From NCBI GenBank assembly GCA_900547785.1, contig URIB01000020.1, forward strand, positions 1 to 26,429: a stretch of DNA of 26,429 nucleotides. The letters run 5' to 3'. Source of the DNA: an uncultured Dialister sp. GTDB taxonomy: Bacteria; Bacillota; Negativicutes; Veillonellales; Dialisteraceae. Positions 7,237-15,334 of this stretch are shown piece by piece. The notes below the pieces were generated by a model that had not been told where the DNA came from, ran no database searches, and saw only the letters and a list, made by a program, of their open reading frames with translations. The first letter of the stretch is position 1; each line of letters opens with the position of its first letter. Made by a program: the position numbers and the translations under genes.

Positions 7237-7341
7237 ATGAAACCGTGGCGTATCTTTCTATCCCTTTGGTTACTTCTTACGTTTTCGGTGGTCCTGCTTG
7301 ACCGTATTTTTATCTTTTATGTATCATCGAAACAAAAATAA
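7237..7341 (+). CDS. 34-residue single-pass membrane peptide
   Basis: This short ORF has a near-perfect ribosome binding site, AAAGGAGG (7225-7232), 4 nt before the ATG. The product starts MKPWRIFLSLWLLLTFSVV, continues LLDRIFIFYV and ends SSKQK. It is hydrophobic throughout, with positive charges at both ends and a DR pair in the middle, so it could span the membrane once or lie as a hairpin. The stop codon abuts a strong terminator (7341-7377), making a compact transcription unit between divergent and convergent neighbours. It resembles no family I can name. The strong start signal and terminator argue that it is expressed. Confidence 0.6.
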   Translation: MKPWRIFLSLWLLLTFSVVLLDRIFIFYVSSKQK

Positions 7342-7377
7342 AAGCACCGTCTGCTTTTCACAGGCGATGCTTTTTTT
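7341..7377. terminator. Terminator between the small membrane peptide and ileS
   Basis: AAAGCACCGTCTG (7341-7353) pairs with CAGGCGATGCTTT (7361-7373) with one mismatch and one wobble. A T run follows on the plus strand. On the minus strand the hairpin lies just past the ileS stop codon and can also end that transcript. Confidence 0.8.
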
Positions 7378-7383
7378 ATTTCT

Positions 7384-10239
7384 TTATTCTCCCATTTCGG
7401 TCAAAACAAGGCTGCAACGGCCGCAGACATGTTCATGAGCGGGGTCGTGTCCTACATCGGGAGTCCGTTTCCAGCAGCGTTCGCACTTTTCGAGGGTGCA
7501 GACGGCAATGGAAACTTTGACGGCTCCGTCTTCGGAGGAAACCGCATTTTCAGGTGCGTTTCCAAGTCCTTCCGTAACTTTTGTCTGGGAAACCAGGCAG
7601 AAGTCGGCCAGTTCTTTTTCCATGTCTTTCAGAACGGCAAGATTTTCTCCTTCCGCATAGACAGTAACTTCCGCATCCAGAGGATGACCGATGATTTTTG
7701 CCTGTCTTGATTCTTCAAGCGCTTTGGTAACGACACTTCTCAAAGCAAGACGTTTTTTCCACTTTTCATCCAGTTCTTTGTCCAGATAACGGTCATTTTC
7801 TTCCGGCATGTCCATCATGTGAACGGACCATTCCTTTTCGTCACGGACGGGCAGGGCCTGCCAGACTTCTTCGGCGGTAAAGCAGATGACGGGAGCGACG
7901 AGCTTCACAAGGGTGAGCAGGATTTCATACATCGCCGTCTGGGCGCTTCTCCGCAGGCGGGAATCGTCTTTTTCCGTATAAAGACGGTCTTTCAGAATAT
8001 CCAGATATACCGAGGACAGGTCGACGGTGCAGAAATTATGAACCGCATGATACATGACGTGGAATTCATAGTTTTCATAAGCCTTGAGAACGGTTCGTTT
8101 CACCTGTTCCATACGGAGCAATGCCCATTTATCCAATTCTTCCATATCTTCATAAGCCACACTGTCTTTTGCCGGATCGAAATCGTAGAGATTGCCCAAA
8201 AGATAACGGAAGGTATTTCTGATTTTCCTGTATACATCGCTCATGGATTTCACGATTTTATCGGACAGACGGACGTCGCCCTGATAGTCGACGGAGGAAA
8301 TCCAAAGACGCATGACGTCGGCGCCGTATTTATCGATAATATCCTGCGGTGCCACTACATTGCCCACCGACTTGGACATTTTACGGCCCTCGCCGTCCAT
8401 GGTAAATCCGTGGGTGAGTACTGCTTTGTAGGGCGCTTTGCCGTTGACGGCCACACTGGTGAGAAGTGAACTCTGGAACCAGCCGCGGTGCTGGTCGGAG
8501 CCTTCCAGATAGAGGTCGCACGGATACTCCGCTCCGTCTTTTTTCCAATTTTCATGCGGATCTTTCAAGACGCCGTTCCATGTCGATCCCGAATCGAACC
8601 ATACGTCCATGATGTCCGTTTCCTTGTGGAAATGCGTACCGCCGCAATGAGGGCATTTGAAATTTTCGGGCAGAAGTTTTTCCGCCGGATAACTCCACCA
8701 TGCATCGGAGCCTTCTTTTTCCACAACATCCTTCACTTTTCCGATAGTTTCGGGGGTAATTACATATTTTCCGCAATCATCACAGTAGAAAGCGGGAATC
8801 GGCACGCCCCAGGAACGCTGGCGGGAAATACACCAATCCTGACGGTCACGGACCATATTGTAAAGACGGTCATGGCCCCAAGAGGGAATGAACGTTGTAT
8901 TGTCTACCGCTTCCAATGCTTTTTCACGGAAATCATTGATAGAGGCAAACCACTGCTCTGTCGCTCTGTAAATGACGGGGTTCTTACAACGCCAGCAGTG
9001 AGCGTACTGGTGATGAATGGACTTCTTTCCGAGAAGCATACCGGCATGAGCCAGCTCGGAAATACAAGGTCCTTCCGCTTCCCAAGTCGTTTTTCCTTCG
9101 ATAAATTCGCCCGCTTCTTTTGTCATGCAGCCTTTATCATCGACAGGACAAATGACCTCCTGCTTCAACTTACCTGCATTTTCATATTTCTTGTAAACTT
9201 CAAAGTCATCGACACCGTGGCCGGGAGCGGTATGAACGCAGCCTGTACCTGCATCAAGCGTGACGTGGCTTCCTTCAAGCACGTATACCGTGCGGTGATA
9301 GAATTCCCAAGGATGTCTGAATGTCGCCATATCCCATTCTTCGCCCGTCATTTCACGGCCGGCAAATTCGTAATTTTCAATCTTGCAGTCCGCCATAGCC
9401 GCCGGAGCAAGCTCCTTATTCATGAGATAATATTCGTCGGCATCAAGATTATGCACCCATACATAAGTGAATTTCGGATTGACGGAAATATACAGGTTTG
9501 CCGGAATGGTCCAAGGCGTAGTCGTCCAGATGACCGCAAAAAGTTTCGACGGATCGACCCCTTCAGGCCCGAGATTTTTAATATCCAGAGCAGGGAATTT
9601 TACATAAATGGACGGAGATTTTCTGTCCTTATATTCGATTTCCGCTTCTGCCAGCGCCGTTTCACAGTGTGGACACCAGTAAACCGCTTTCTTGCCCTTG
9701 TAAATATAGCCCTTATTGGCCATTTCACCGAAAACTTCAATCTGCCGTGCTTCCAAATGGGGATCGAAAGTGACATAGCGGTTTTCAAAATCGCCGACAA
9801 CGCCCATGCGGATAAAATCGGTTTTCTGGATTTCAATCCATTTCTTCGCATACGCAAGGCACTTGCGGCGGAGTTCCAGCGCCGTCATATTGGCCCGGTC
9901 CTCTCCCGAATCTTTCAGCACCGCATACTCGATCGGCAGTCCGTGGGTATCCCAGCCGGGTACATAATTGACCTTATACCCTGCCATATGGCGGTAACGG
10001 ACAATGATATCCTTCAGCGTCTTATTCAAAGCATGACCGATATGAATCTTCCCGTTTGCATAAGGCGGCCCGTCATGAAGAACGAACTTTTTCGCCCCTT
10101 CATTTTCTCTCTTTGCAATTCTTTCTTTATACAGATTGCGGTTTTGCCATAATTCGACAAATTCCGGTTCCTTTTGCGGCAGATTTCCCCGCATCGGAAA
10201 TTCCGTCTGCGGCAAATGCAATGTTTTGCTGTAATCCAT
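7384..10239 (-). CDS. ileS: Isoleucyl-tRNA synthetase
   Basis: It charges tRNA-Ile with isoleucine in the cytoplasm. The 951 residues show the full bacterial class Ia architecture. The HIGH motif is at 66-69 (GKIHIGHAL), the editing domain contains WTTTPWTIPANL (239-249) and GTGCVHTAPGHG (331-342), and KMSKS is at 620-624. The C-terminal zinc site has Cys919, 922, 939 and 942. No key residue is missing. AGGAGG precedes the ATG. Expression is controlled by the T-box leader and promoter immediately upstream, so it responds to uncharged tRNA-Ile. It is transcribed alone. Confidence 0.98.
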   Translation of the reverse strand: MDYSKTLHLPQTEFPMRGNLPQKEPEFVELWQNRNLYKERIAKRENEGAKKFVLHDGPPYANGKIHIGHALNKTLKDIIVRYRHMAGYKVNYVPGWDTHGLPIEYAVLKDSGEDRANMTALELRRKCLAYAKKWIEIQKTDFIRMGVVGDFENRYVTFDPHLEARQIEVFGEMANKGYIYKGKKAVYWCPHCETALAEAEIEYKDRKSPSIYVKFPALDIKNLGPEGVDPSKLFAVIWTTTPWTIPANLYISVNPKFTYVWVHNLDADEYYLMNKELAPAAMADCKIENYEFAGREMTGEEWDMATFRHPWEFYHRTVYVLEGSHVTLDAGTGCVHTAPGHGVDDFEVYKKYENAGKLKQEVICPVDDKGCMTKEAGEFIEGKTTWEAEGPCISELAHAGMLLGKKSIHHQYAHCWRCKNPVIYRATEQWFASINDFREKALEAVDNTTFIPSWGHDRLYNMVRDRQDWCISRQRSWGVPIPAFYCDDCGKYVITPETIGKVKDVVEKEGSDAWWSYPAEKLLPENFKCPHCGGTHFHKETDIMDVWFDSGSTWNGVLKDPHENWKKDGAEYPCDLYLEGSDQHRGWFQSSLLTSVAVNGKAPYKAVLTHGFTMDGEGRKMSKSVGNVVAPQDIIDKYGADVMRLWISSVDYQGDVRLSDKIVKSMSDVYRKIRNTFRYLLGNLYDFDPAKDSVAYEDMEELDKWALLRMEQVKRTVLKAYENYEFHVMYHAVHNFCTVDLSSVYLDILKDRLYTEKDDSRLRRSAQTAMYEILLTLVKLVAPVICFTAEEVWQALPVRDEKEWSVHMMDMPEENDRYLDKELDEKWKKRLALRSVVTKALEESRQAKIIGHPLDAEVTVYAEGENLAVLKDMEKELADFCLVSQTKVTEGLGNAPENAVSSEDGAVKVSIAVCTLEKCERCWKRTPDVGHDPAHEHVCGRCSLVLTEMGE

Positions 10240-10262
10240 TCCTGTTCCTCCTGCATTTCATA

Positions 10263-10480
10263 AAACAAAAAAATCCCGCCCGGCAAGGGGCGAGATTATA
10301 TCCCGTGGTACCACCCTCATGACATAAAGCCACTCGGTACAAATAACGGTGTCCCGGCGAAGCCTTTCCTCTCCGCAGCTCGGAAGTGATTCATCCGCTT
10401 CTCCCGCTCCTCATTCCACCATACAGAGGCTCTCTGTGCCGGGTTCAAAACCGATCGTCTTCGTCAAAGCTTTTCTTATG
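10263..10480 (-). promoter_or_regulatory. T-box riboswitch leader of ileS
   Basis: On the minus strand the conserved T-box AGGGTGGTACCACGGGAT lies at 10300-10317; its TGGT can pair with the acceptor end of uncharged tRNA. It is followed by a terminator hairpin (ATCTCGCCC with GGGCGGGAT, 10273-10296) and a T run. Upstream is a long stem I region with the distal-loop word AGAGAGCC. The likely specifier is ATC (10388-10390) in GAATCACTTCC, matching isoleucine. In this class, uncharged tRNA stabilises the antiterminator and allows readthrough into ileS. The class is certain; the specifier position is a reading by eye. Confidence 0.95.
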
Positions 10481-10486
10481 CATTGT

Positions 10487-10515
10487 ATTGTAACGATATT
10501 TATCCTTATAGTCAA
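10487..10515 (-). promoter_or_regulatory. Promoter of the ileS T-box leader
   Basis: TTGACT (10510-10515), a 17-nt spacer, and TACAAT (10487-10492) on the minus strand. The predicted transcription start is near 10480, directly before the T-box stem I. Confidence 0.85.
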
Positions 10516-10575
10516 GGGAAGAAAGAAATATTTTCCGTGTCTTTCTGTAGAGTTGTCAAGCATAGGCGACAAAAG

Positions 10576-10638
10576 TCATCCGTCTAAAATCTTATGCTGT
10601 CCTTCTGAAATAAACGCCAACTTTTCCTTAGGGGTCAT
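10576..10638 (-). CDS. Possible 20-residue peptide ORF or gene remnant
   Basis: ATG to TGA frame reading MTPKEKLAFISEGQHKILDG, with AAGGGA about 8 nt upstream of the start. It lies between folA and the ileS promoter, on the same strand as both. It could be a small peptide or the truncated start of a lost gene. No family is recognised. The remaining sequence of 10516-10748 holds nothing else I can identify. Confidence 0.25.
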   Translation of the reverse strand: MTPKEKLAFISEGQHKILDG

Positions 10639-10748
10639 AAGTTTAATTCCCTTTTACTATGTTATTTGCTCTTCCCGCTATCTTTTGCATGCTTTGTACA
10701 TTCCTTCTTCGCTTTTAAATCGTCTTCTGCTATAGAATATTGTCTATT

Positions 10749-11231
10749 TTATGACCTCTTTATTTTTTTGTAGGTAAGGAAGCGGTGGGGAATGTCGCCC
10801 TCTCCTTTTATTTCTTCCGTCATTTCCCATTCTTCTTTGTCGAAGCCGGGGAAGCGGGTATCGCCGTCGTAGGCTTTTTCTATTTCCGTGATATACATTG
10901 TATCTGTATAGGGGAGCAGTTCTTTATAAATTTTTCCGCCGCCGATGACGAAATTTTCTCCTTCAGGAAGTGCTTCCAACAGGTCTTTGACCGTGTGAAA
11001 CACTTTAACTTCTTCAGGCGCTTTGTACTCTCTATTTCCCGTCAGTACATAGTGGGTGCGTCCGGGGAGCATTTTCGGGAGGCTTTCAAAGGTTTTTCTT
11101 CCCATAATGACAGGGTGTCCCGTTGTGCGGGCCTTAAACATTTTCAGATCGTCGGAGAGATGCCAGATCAGTGCATTTTTATCACCGATGACACCGTTTG
11201 ACGCTCTCGCTACAATGATGGACAGGCTCAT
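10749..11231 (-). CDS. folA: Dihydrofolate reductase
   Basis: It reduces dihydrofolate to tetrahydrofolate with NADPH, regenerating the cofactor that thymidylate synthase next to it consumes. The 160-residue length is normal. Visible features are SIIVARASNGVIG at the N-terminus, the substrate-binding acid Asp28 in HLSDDL, VIMGRKTFESLP (41-52) and FVIGGGKIY (93-101). The usual LPW before that acid is LIW here (Ile22 in place of Pro). It overlaps thyA by 4 nt (ATGA), indicating translational coupling in one operon. Confidence 0.96.
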   Translation of the reverse strand: MSLSIIVARASNGVIGDKNALIWHLSDDLKMFKARTTGHPVIMGRKTFESLPKMLPGRTHYVLTGNREYKAPEEVKVFHTVKDLLEALPEGENFVIGGGKIYKELLPYTDTMYITEIEKAYDGDTRFPGFDKEEWEMTEEIKGEGDIPHRFLTYKKIKRS

Positions 11232-12022
11232 ACGGACACCTCCATCGGAATTTTTTCATGGTGTTTGTAATTTTCCAGTACGATATCCTCAGGTTTGAAA
11301 TCATAGAAATTTTTGATATCCCGGTTCAGTTTCAGCGCCGGTGCTTCGTAAGCTTCTTTTTCACGGGAGAGTTGGATTTTCATGGCTTCCACATGGTTTT
11401 TGTATACGTGGGCATTATTGATAACGTGGGTGAAAAGTCCGGGACGCAGTCCGCTCACTTGGGCGATCATGTGAATGAGCGCGGCATATTGGGCCATATT
11501 GAACGGCACGCCGAGTCCCATATCGCCCGATCGCTGGACGAGCATGCAGTTCAGGCGCCCTTCTTCCGATACGTCCCACATGGTGAGAAACGCACAGGGA
11601 TAGAGTGCCATATCGGGCAAATCTTTCACGTTCCATAAATCGACCACCATGCGGCGGCTTTGGGGATCTTTTTTCAGCGTTTCCAAAAGCGTATCCACCT
11701 GGTGATATTTCCCGAGCTGGTAGCCGTAGGCTTTCCCAATCGTTCCGTCTTCTTTCATCCATTCGTCCCAGACGTGGCAGTTCCATTGCTGGAGAAGCCG
11801 TACGTCATTGGACTGTTTTTGCCAGATCCATAAAATTTCTTTCACCGACGTCTTGAATGCGACAAATTTCGTCGTCAATATGGGAAATTCTTTTTCCAAA
11901 TCAAATTGCATGATTTGGTGGGGCAATTTATAAGCGGGCATGCCCGTTCTGTTTTCCCCCACCGCTCCGTGGTCAAGAATATTTTTTATAATTGTGAGAT
12001 ATTGTGTATCTGCGGCGCTCAT
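11228..12022 (-). CDS. thyA: Thymidylate synthase
   Basis: It makes dTMP from dUMP using methylene-tetrahydrofolate. I chose the start at 12022 (264 residues) because GGGAGG (12028-12033) is 5 nt upstream. The further ATG at 12043 would place this site inside the coding sequence. The nucleophile is Cys143 in ALYPCAFLTMW, and QRSGDMGLGVPFN (163-175) binds dUMP. The residue after the catalytic cysteine is Ala, not the usual His. With IKEILWIWQ-like and NYKHHEKI sequences, it resembles the Bacillus ThyA / phage phi3T branch rather than the E. coli type. It is the first gene of the thyA-folA operon. Confidence 0.95.
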   Translation of the reverse strand: MSAADTQYLTIIKNILDHGAVGENRTGMPAYKLPHQIMQFDLEKEFPILTTKFVAFKTSVKEILWIWQKQSNDVRLLQQWNCHVWDEWMKEDGTIGKAYGYQLGKYHQVDTLLETLKKDPQSRRMVVDLWNVKDLPDMALYPCAFLTMWDVSEEGRLNCMLVQRSGDMGLGVPFNMAQYAALIHMIAQVSGLRPGLFTHVINNAHVYKNHVEAMKIQLSREKEAYEAPALKLNRDIKNFYDFKPEDIVLENYKHHEKIPMEVSV

Positions 12023-12083
12023 CATTTCCTCCCGTCTTTTCATTTTTATCTGCCATTTTCATTTTACTTGTCATTTTTCTTTT

Positions 12084-12092
12084 ATTATATCA
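12084..12092 (-). promoter_or_regulatory. Extended -10 promoter of thyA-folA
   Basis: TGATATAAT on the minus strand, 61 nt upstream of the chosen thyA start. The -10 is a full consensus with the TGn extension; no good -35 is seen. Confidence 0.6.
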
Positions 12093-12154
12093 TTTTCTTC
12101 AATAAGACTTCCCTTTACATCTTCGTTTCCATTTCCGTTTTTCTGTATAGCTTA

Positions 12155-12163
12155 TGGTAAAAT
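12155..12163 (+). promoter_or_regulatory. Extended -10 promoter of trkA-trkH
   Basis: TGGTAAAAT lies 36 nt before the trkA ATG. AAGGAGG (12188-12194) is the ribosome binding site, 5 nt before the ATG at 12200. The -35 is poor. Confidence 0.55.
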
Positions 12164-12199
12164 AGTATATATTTATGCATAATTTCCAAGGAGGCTTTT

Positions 12200-13552
12200 A
12201 TGCGCATAGTCATTTTAGGTGCCGGCCAGCTCGGTTACACCATTGCGGAAATTCTCGCAAATGAACAGAATGATGTCGTTGTCGTCGATTCGGATAAGAC
12301 AAAGCTTGAGGAAATACGTCATTCTTTGGATGTGCTTACGATTCATGCCGACGGAACCGATCCCGATTTCACCAAAGATCCGGATATAGAAAACGCTTCC
12401 GTTCTCGTCGCTGTTGCCGAAGTGGATGAAATCAATATCCTTGCCTGCATGCTCGCCAAGAAAAACGGAATCCCTCACACGATCGCCCGTTTGCGGGACC
12501 CTAAATTTTTACGAAATTCCGCCGGTTATATCCGCGAAAATTTCAGTATTGATCTTGTTTTGAGCCCCGAAGTTCTGACGGCGGAAGAAATCTGCCGGAT
12601 TCTGATGACGCCGGCGGCTCTCAATGTGGAAGATTTCGCCAACGGCCGGGTTCGTCTTTATGAAACGCGGCTCCACCGGGATTCTCCGTATCTCCACAAA
12701 CCGTTAAAGGATTTAACGCTCCCCGGTTCCATTCTGGTCGCTATGATTTTCAGAGATCACCGGATGATGATTCCCCACGGCGATGATTGTTTCCTTGCCT
12801 TTGACAGAGTTTACTTTGTCGGCACGCCGGAAGCTATCGAAAAATTCAGCCAGGATTTCGCCCCCAGCGATACACGGAAAGTGGAGAGAGCGCTGATTAT
12901 CGGGGCAGGCAGAACGGGACAGGCACTCGCTCCTCTTTTGGAAAAAGAAGGGGTTTCGCTGAAAATCATTGATAAGAATCCCGAACGTTGCGAAGCGCTC
13001 GCTCCCCAGCTGGAAAACGGTATCGTTCTTTGCGGAGAAGGAACGGATATAGAACTGCTGAAACAGGAGGGCGTTTCCGAAGCGGATGCGGTGATTTGCA
13101 CCACGAAAGATGAACAGCTCAATTTATTGATTGCTCTTCTTTCGAAACATTTAGGCACAAAAAAAAGTATCGTCCGTGTGGTTCGTCCCGAATATGTCGA
13201 TTTAATGACCCGTGTGGGTGTCGACATCGCTCTTTCGGTGCGTCTGATCGCCGCCGGAGAAGTTTTAAGTTATATAAGGCGGCAGAATGTCGTTTCCGTC
13301 TCGCTTTTGGAATCGGCAAAAATACAGGCGGCGGAAATTATCCTGCCCGCCGATGCCCCCGTAACAGGCGTTGCGCTTATGAAAGCGGGCGTTCCGAAAG
13401 AGGGCCTCATTTGCGCTTACGTGCGTGATGGGGAAACGTTTATTCCTAACGGTTCGTCCGTACTGGAAGCGGGCGACCGGGTCATCATCATCACAAGCAC
13501 TGATAATTCTGCAAAGGTACTTTCTTATTTCAAAGGACAAAGTGAATCATGA
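12200..13552 (+). CDS. trkA: Potassium uptake regulatory subunit TrkA (NAD-binding RCK protein)
   Basis: This cytoplasmic gating subunit for TrkH binds NAD(H) and nucleotides. The 450 residues hold two tandem RCK units. The first Rossmann motif is GAGQLG (7-12) with the ribose-binding acid Asp30 in VVVVDSD; the second is IIGAGRTG at about 231-238. A TrkA_C domain follows each. It overlaps trkH by 4 nt (ATGA at 13549-13552), as expected for a stoichiometric complex. Confidence 0.95.
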   Translation: MRIVILGAGQLGYTIAEILANEQNDVVVVDSDKTKLEEIRHSLDVLTIHADGTDPDFTKDPDIENASVLVAVAEVDEINILACMLAKKNGIPHTIARLRDPKFLRNSAGYIRENFSIDLVLSPEVLTAEEICRILMTPAALNVEDFANGRVRLYETRLHRDSPYLHKPLKDLTLPGSILVAMIFRDHRMMIPHGDDCFLAFDRVYFVGTPEAIEKFSQDFAPSDTRKVERALIIGAGRTGQALAPLLEKEGVSLKIIDKNPERCEALAPQLENGIVLCGEGTDIELLKQEGVSEADAVICTTKDEQLNLLIALLSKHLGTKKSIVRVVRPEYVDLMTRVGVDIALSVRLIAAGEVLSYIRRQNVVSVSLLESAKIQAAEIILPADAPVTGVALMKAGVPKEGLICAYVRDGETFIPNGSSVLEAGDRVIIITSTDNSAKVLSYFKGQSES

Positions 13553-14997
13553 ATCCCGCTATCGTTTATACCATCCTCTCCCGTCTTTTTCTCGGGGCAG
13601 GTCTTGTTCTTCTTTTCCCCGCCATGACCGCTGTTTTTTATGGAGAATCCTTTCTCCCCTTTGGCACTACCTTGGTGGTCTGCTTTTTTCTTGCTTTTGT
13701 TGCCCATAAAAAAGGATCGCCTTTTGTGCAGGATTTGAACGGAAGAGAATGCATCGCCGTGATTTCCCTCACATGGCTTTCCGTTTCTCTTCTTTATGTT
13801 CTTCCCTATCTATTCAGCGGACTGCTCTCCCCTTTGGACGGGCTGCTGGAAAGTATTTCCGGGATTACGGGAACGGGAGCGACCGTTTTTTCAGATTTAC
13901 GGACAGTTCCGAAAAGTCTGCTCCTTTTCCGTTCTCTCACCCACTGGATCGGCGGTCTGGGCATCATCGTGATTTTCACGGCACTTTTCCCACAGTTCGG
14001 CAAAGGAAGCGCCCGTATGATGCATATCGAGAGTACCAATATTTCTTCTTCCCGGGCAGTCCCAAGGATTAAAGAAATGGCAAAAGCCCTTTTTGTCGTA
14101 TACTCTCTTTTTACTGCTATTGCCACGCTTACTTATGTGATATTGGGAATGGATTTTTTTGATGCACTCAACCACGGACTTTCTTCCATTGCAACAGGCG
14201 GTTTTTCTCCTTTAAATGAAAGCATCGGTGCGTATGACAGTCCGCTCCTCAAAATGACGGTTTTCTTTTTCATCGTGATTTCCAGTGCCAATTTCGGTCT
14301 TTATGTTGCCGCCTGGCAAAGAGGATTTTCCGTCATTTTAAAGGATACGGAATTTAAAGTATATCTCGGCCTTGTCGGTATCAGCGGTCTTCTGATTGCG
14401 GCAAATCTCTGCACCGCAGGGATCCTTCCCCTTCCCGACTCCCTGACGGAAGCCTTTTTCTATGCAGGTTCTACATCCTCCACAACGGGATTTTCTTCTT
14501 CCGATTATTCTGCCTGGCCTGCATTTTCCCAATGTATCCTTGTCATTCTCCTTTTGACCGGCGGCTGTGGAGGTTCGACCGCAGGAGGACTTAAAGTATA
14601 TCGTCTGATCCTTCTGGTAAAATCTCTTTATGTGCTGCTCCGTCAAAAACTTCACCCCAATGAAATTTTTCAAGTCCGTATGGGGAAAGAAACCTTTCAT
14701 ACCAATGAACTTCTTCATATCTTTTATTTTTTCTTTATCTATCTGGGTTTTATTTTTCTATGGGCTCTGCTCATGACATTTACCGGTCTTGATATCCCCG
14801 GCTCCCTCGGACTTTCTATGATGACCATGAGTAATACGGGTATCATGCCCGCACAACTCGGAAATTTTCCCGGTTTGACAAATCTTCCCGCTGGAACGAA
14901 AATCATTGCCTGTATTTCCATGCTCATGGGACGTCTTGAGTCCTTTACACTTCTCTTCATCTGTTTTCCCTCTTTCTGGAGAAAAAATACGTGGTAA
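13549..14997 (+). CDS. trkH: Potassium uptake channel subunit TrkH
   Basis: This is an integral membrane potassium translocating subunit that works with TrkA. The 482 residues are polytopic. The four pore-loop repeats can be seen: GITGTGATVF, SIATGGFSP, STSSTTGFSS and MSNTGIMPA. GGCGGSTAGGLKVYR, between the third and fourth loops, is the conserved TrkH intramembrane loop region. It is coupled to trkA and ends at a strong terminator. Confidence 0.95.
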   Translation: MNPAIVYTILSRLFLGAGLVLLFPAMTAVFYGESFLPFGTTLVVCFFLAFVAHKKGSPFVQDLNGRECIAVISLTWLSVSLLYVLPYLFSGLLSPLDGLLESISGITGTGATVFSDLRTVPKSLLLFRSLTHWIGGLGIIVIFTALFPQFGKGSARMMHIESTNISSSRAVPRIKEMAKALFVVYSLFTAIATLTYVILGMDFFDALNHGLSSIATGGFSPLNESIGAYDSPLLKMTVFFFIVISSANFGLYVAAWQRGFSVILKDTEFKVYLGLVGISGLLIAANLCTAGILPLPDSLTEAFFYAGSTSSTTGFSSSDYSAWPAFSQCILVILLLTGGCGGSTAGGLKVYRLILLVKSLYVLLRQKLHPNEIFQVRMGKETFHTNELLHIFYFFFIYLGFIFLWALLMTFTGLDIPGSLGLSMMTMSNTGIMPAQLGNFPGLTNLPAGTKIIACISMLMGRLESFTLLFICFPSFWRKNTW

Positions 14998-15000
14998 TAA

Positions 15001-15035
15001 AAAAGGTATCTGTCCGTACAAGGCAGATACTTTTT
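15001..15035 (+). terminator. Terminator of trkA-trkH
   Basis: GTATCTG (15006-15012) pairs with CAGATAC (15024-15030), extended by flanking A and T runs. Confidence 0.85.
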
Positions 15036-15334
15036 CAATGCAAAAAAATAAGTGCCTTTTCCCAAGACACCACTTTTTTATATATTCATCATTACGATTT
15101 GATTGTTGAGAGGGGTTGTGCCGTGGAGTCCGATGGGGTATCTTTCTCCACGACACAATTATCAGAATTCAGCTTCTGTCGGGGAACATTAGCTGAGAAG
15201 AGGTAACAAAAATAACTTTTAATCTTATGACTATCAGTCATTTCTGTTGTTTTTATTTTATCACACCCAGAAAAAATTGCAAGTCTTTTTGAAAATAAAT
15301 TTTCCGTTTCTCTTCGCATGCCCCATGATCCCCG
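15036..15334. other. Gene-free region with inverted repeats between trkH and the LysR gene
   Basis: There is no ORF of note. TTGTGCCGTGGAG (15116-15128) pairs with CTCCACGACACAA (15146-15158) with one mismatch, giving a 12-bp stem with a 17-nt loop. A perfect 6-3-6 palindrome ATGACTATCAGTCAT lies at 15227-15241. These do not match the mosaic repeats elsewhere in the window. They could be a structured RNA, a protein site or a remnant of a mobile end. Confidence 0.35.

Noticed and set aside
8488..10152. A 554-codon open frame on the plus strand opposite ileS
   Set aside because: It is entirely antisense to a perfectly conserved ileS, has no ribosome site, and its product is not protein-like. 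It is a codon-bias shadow.
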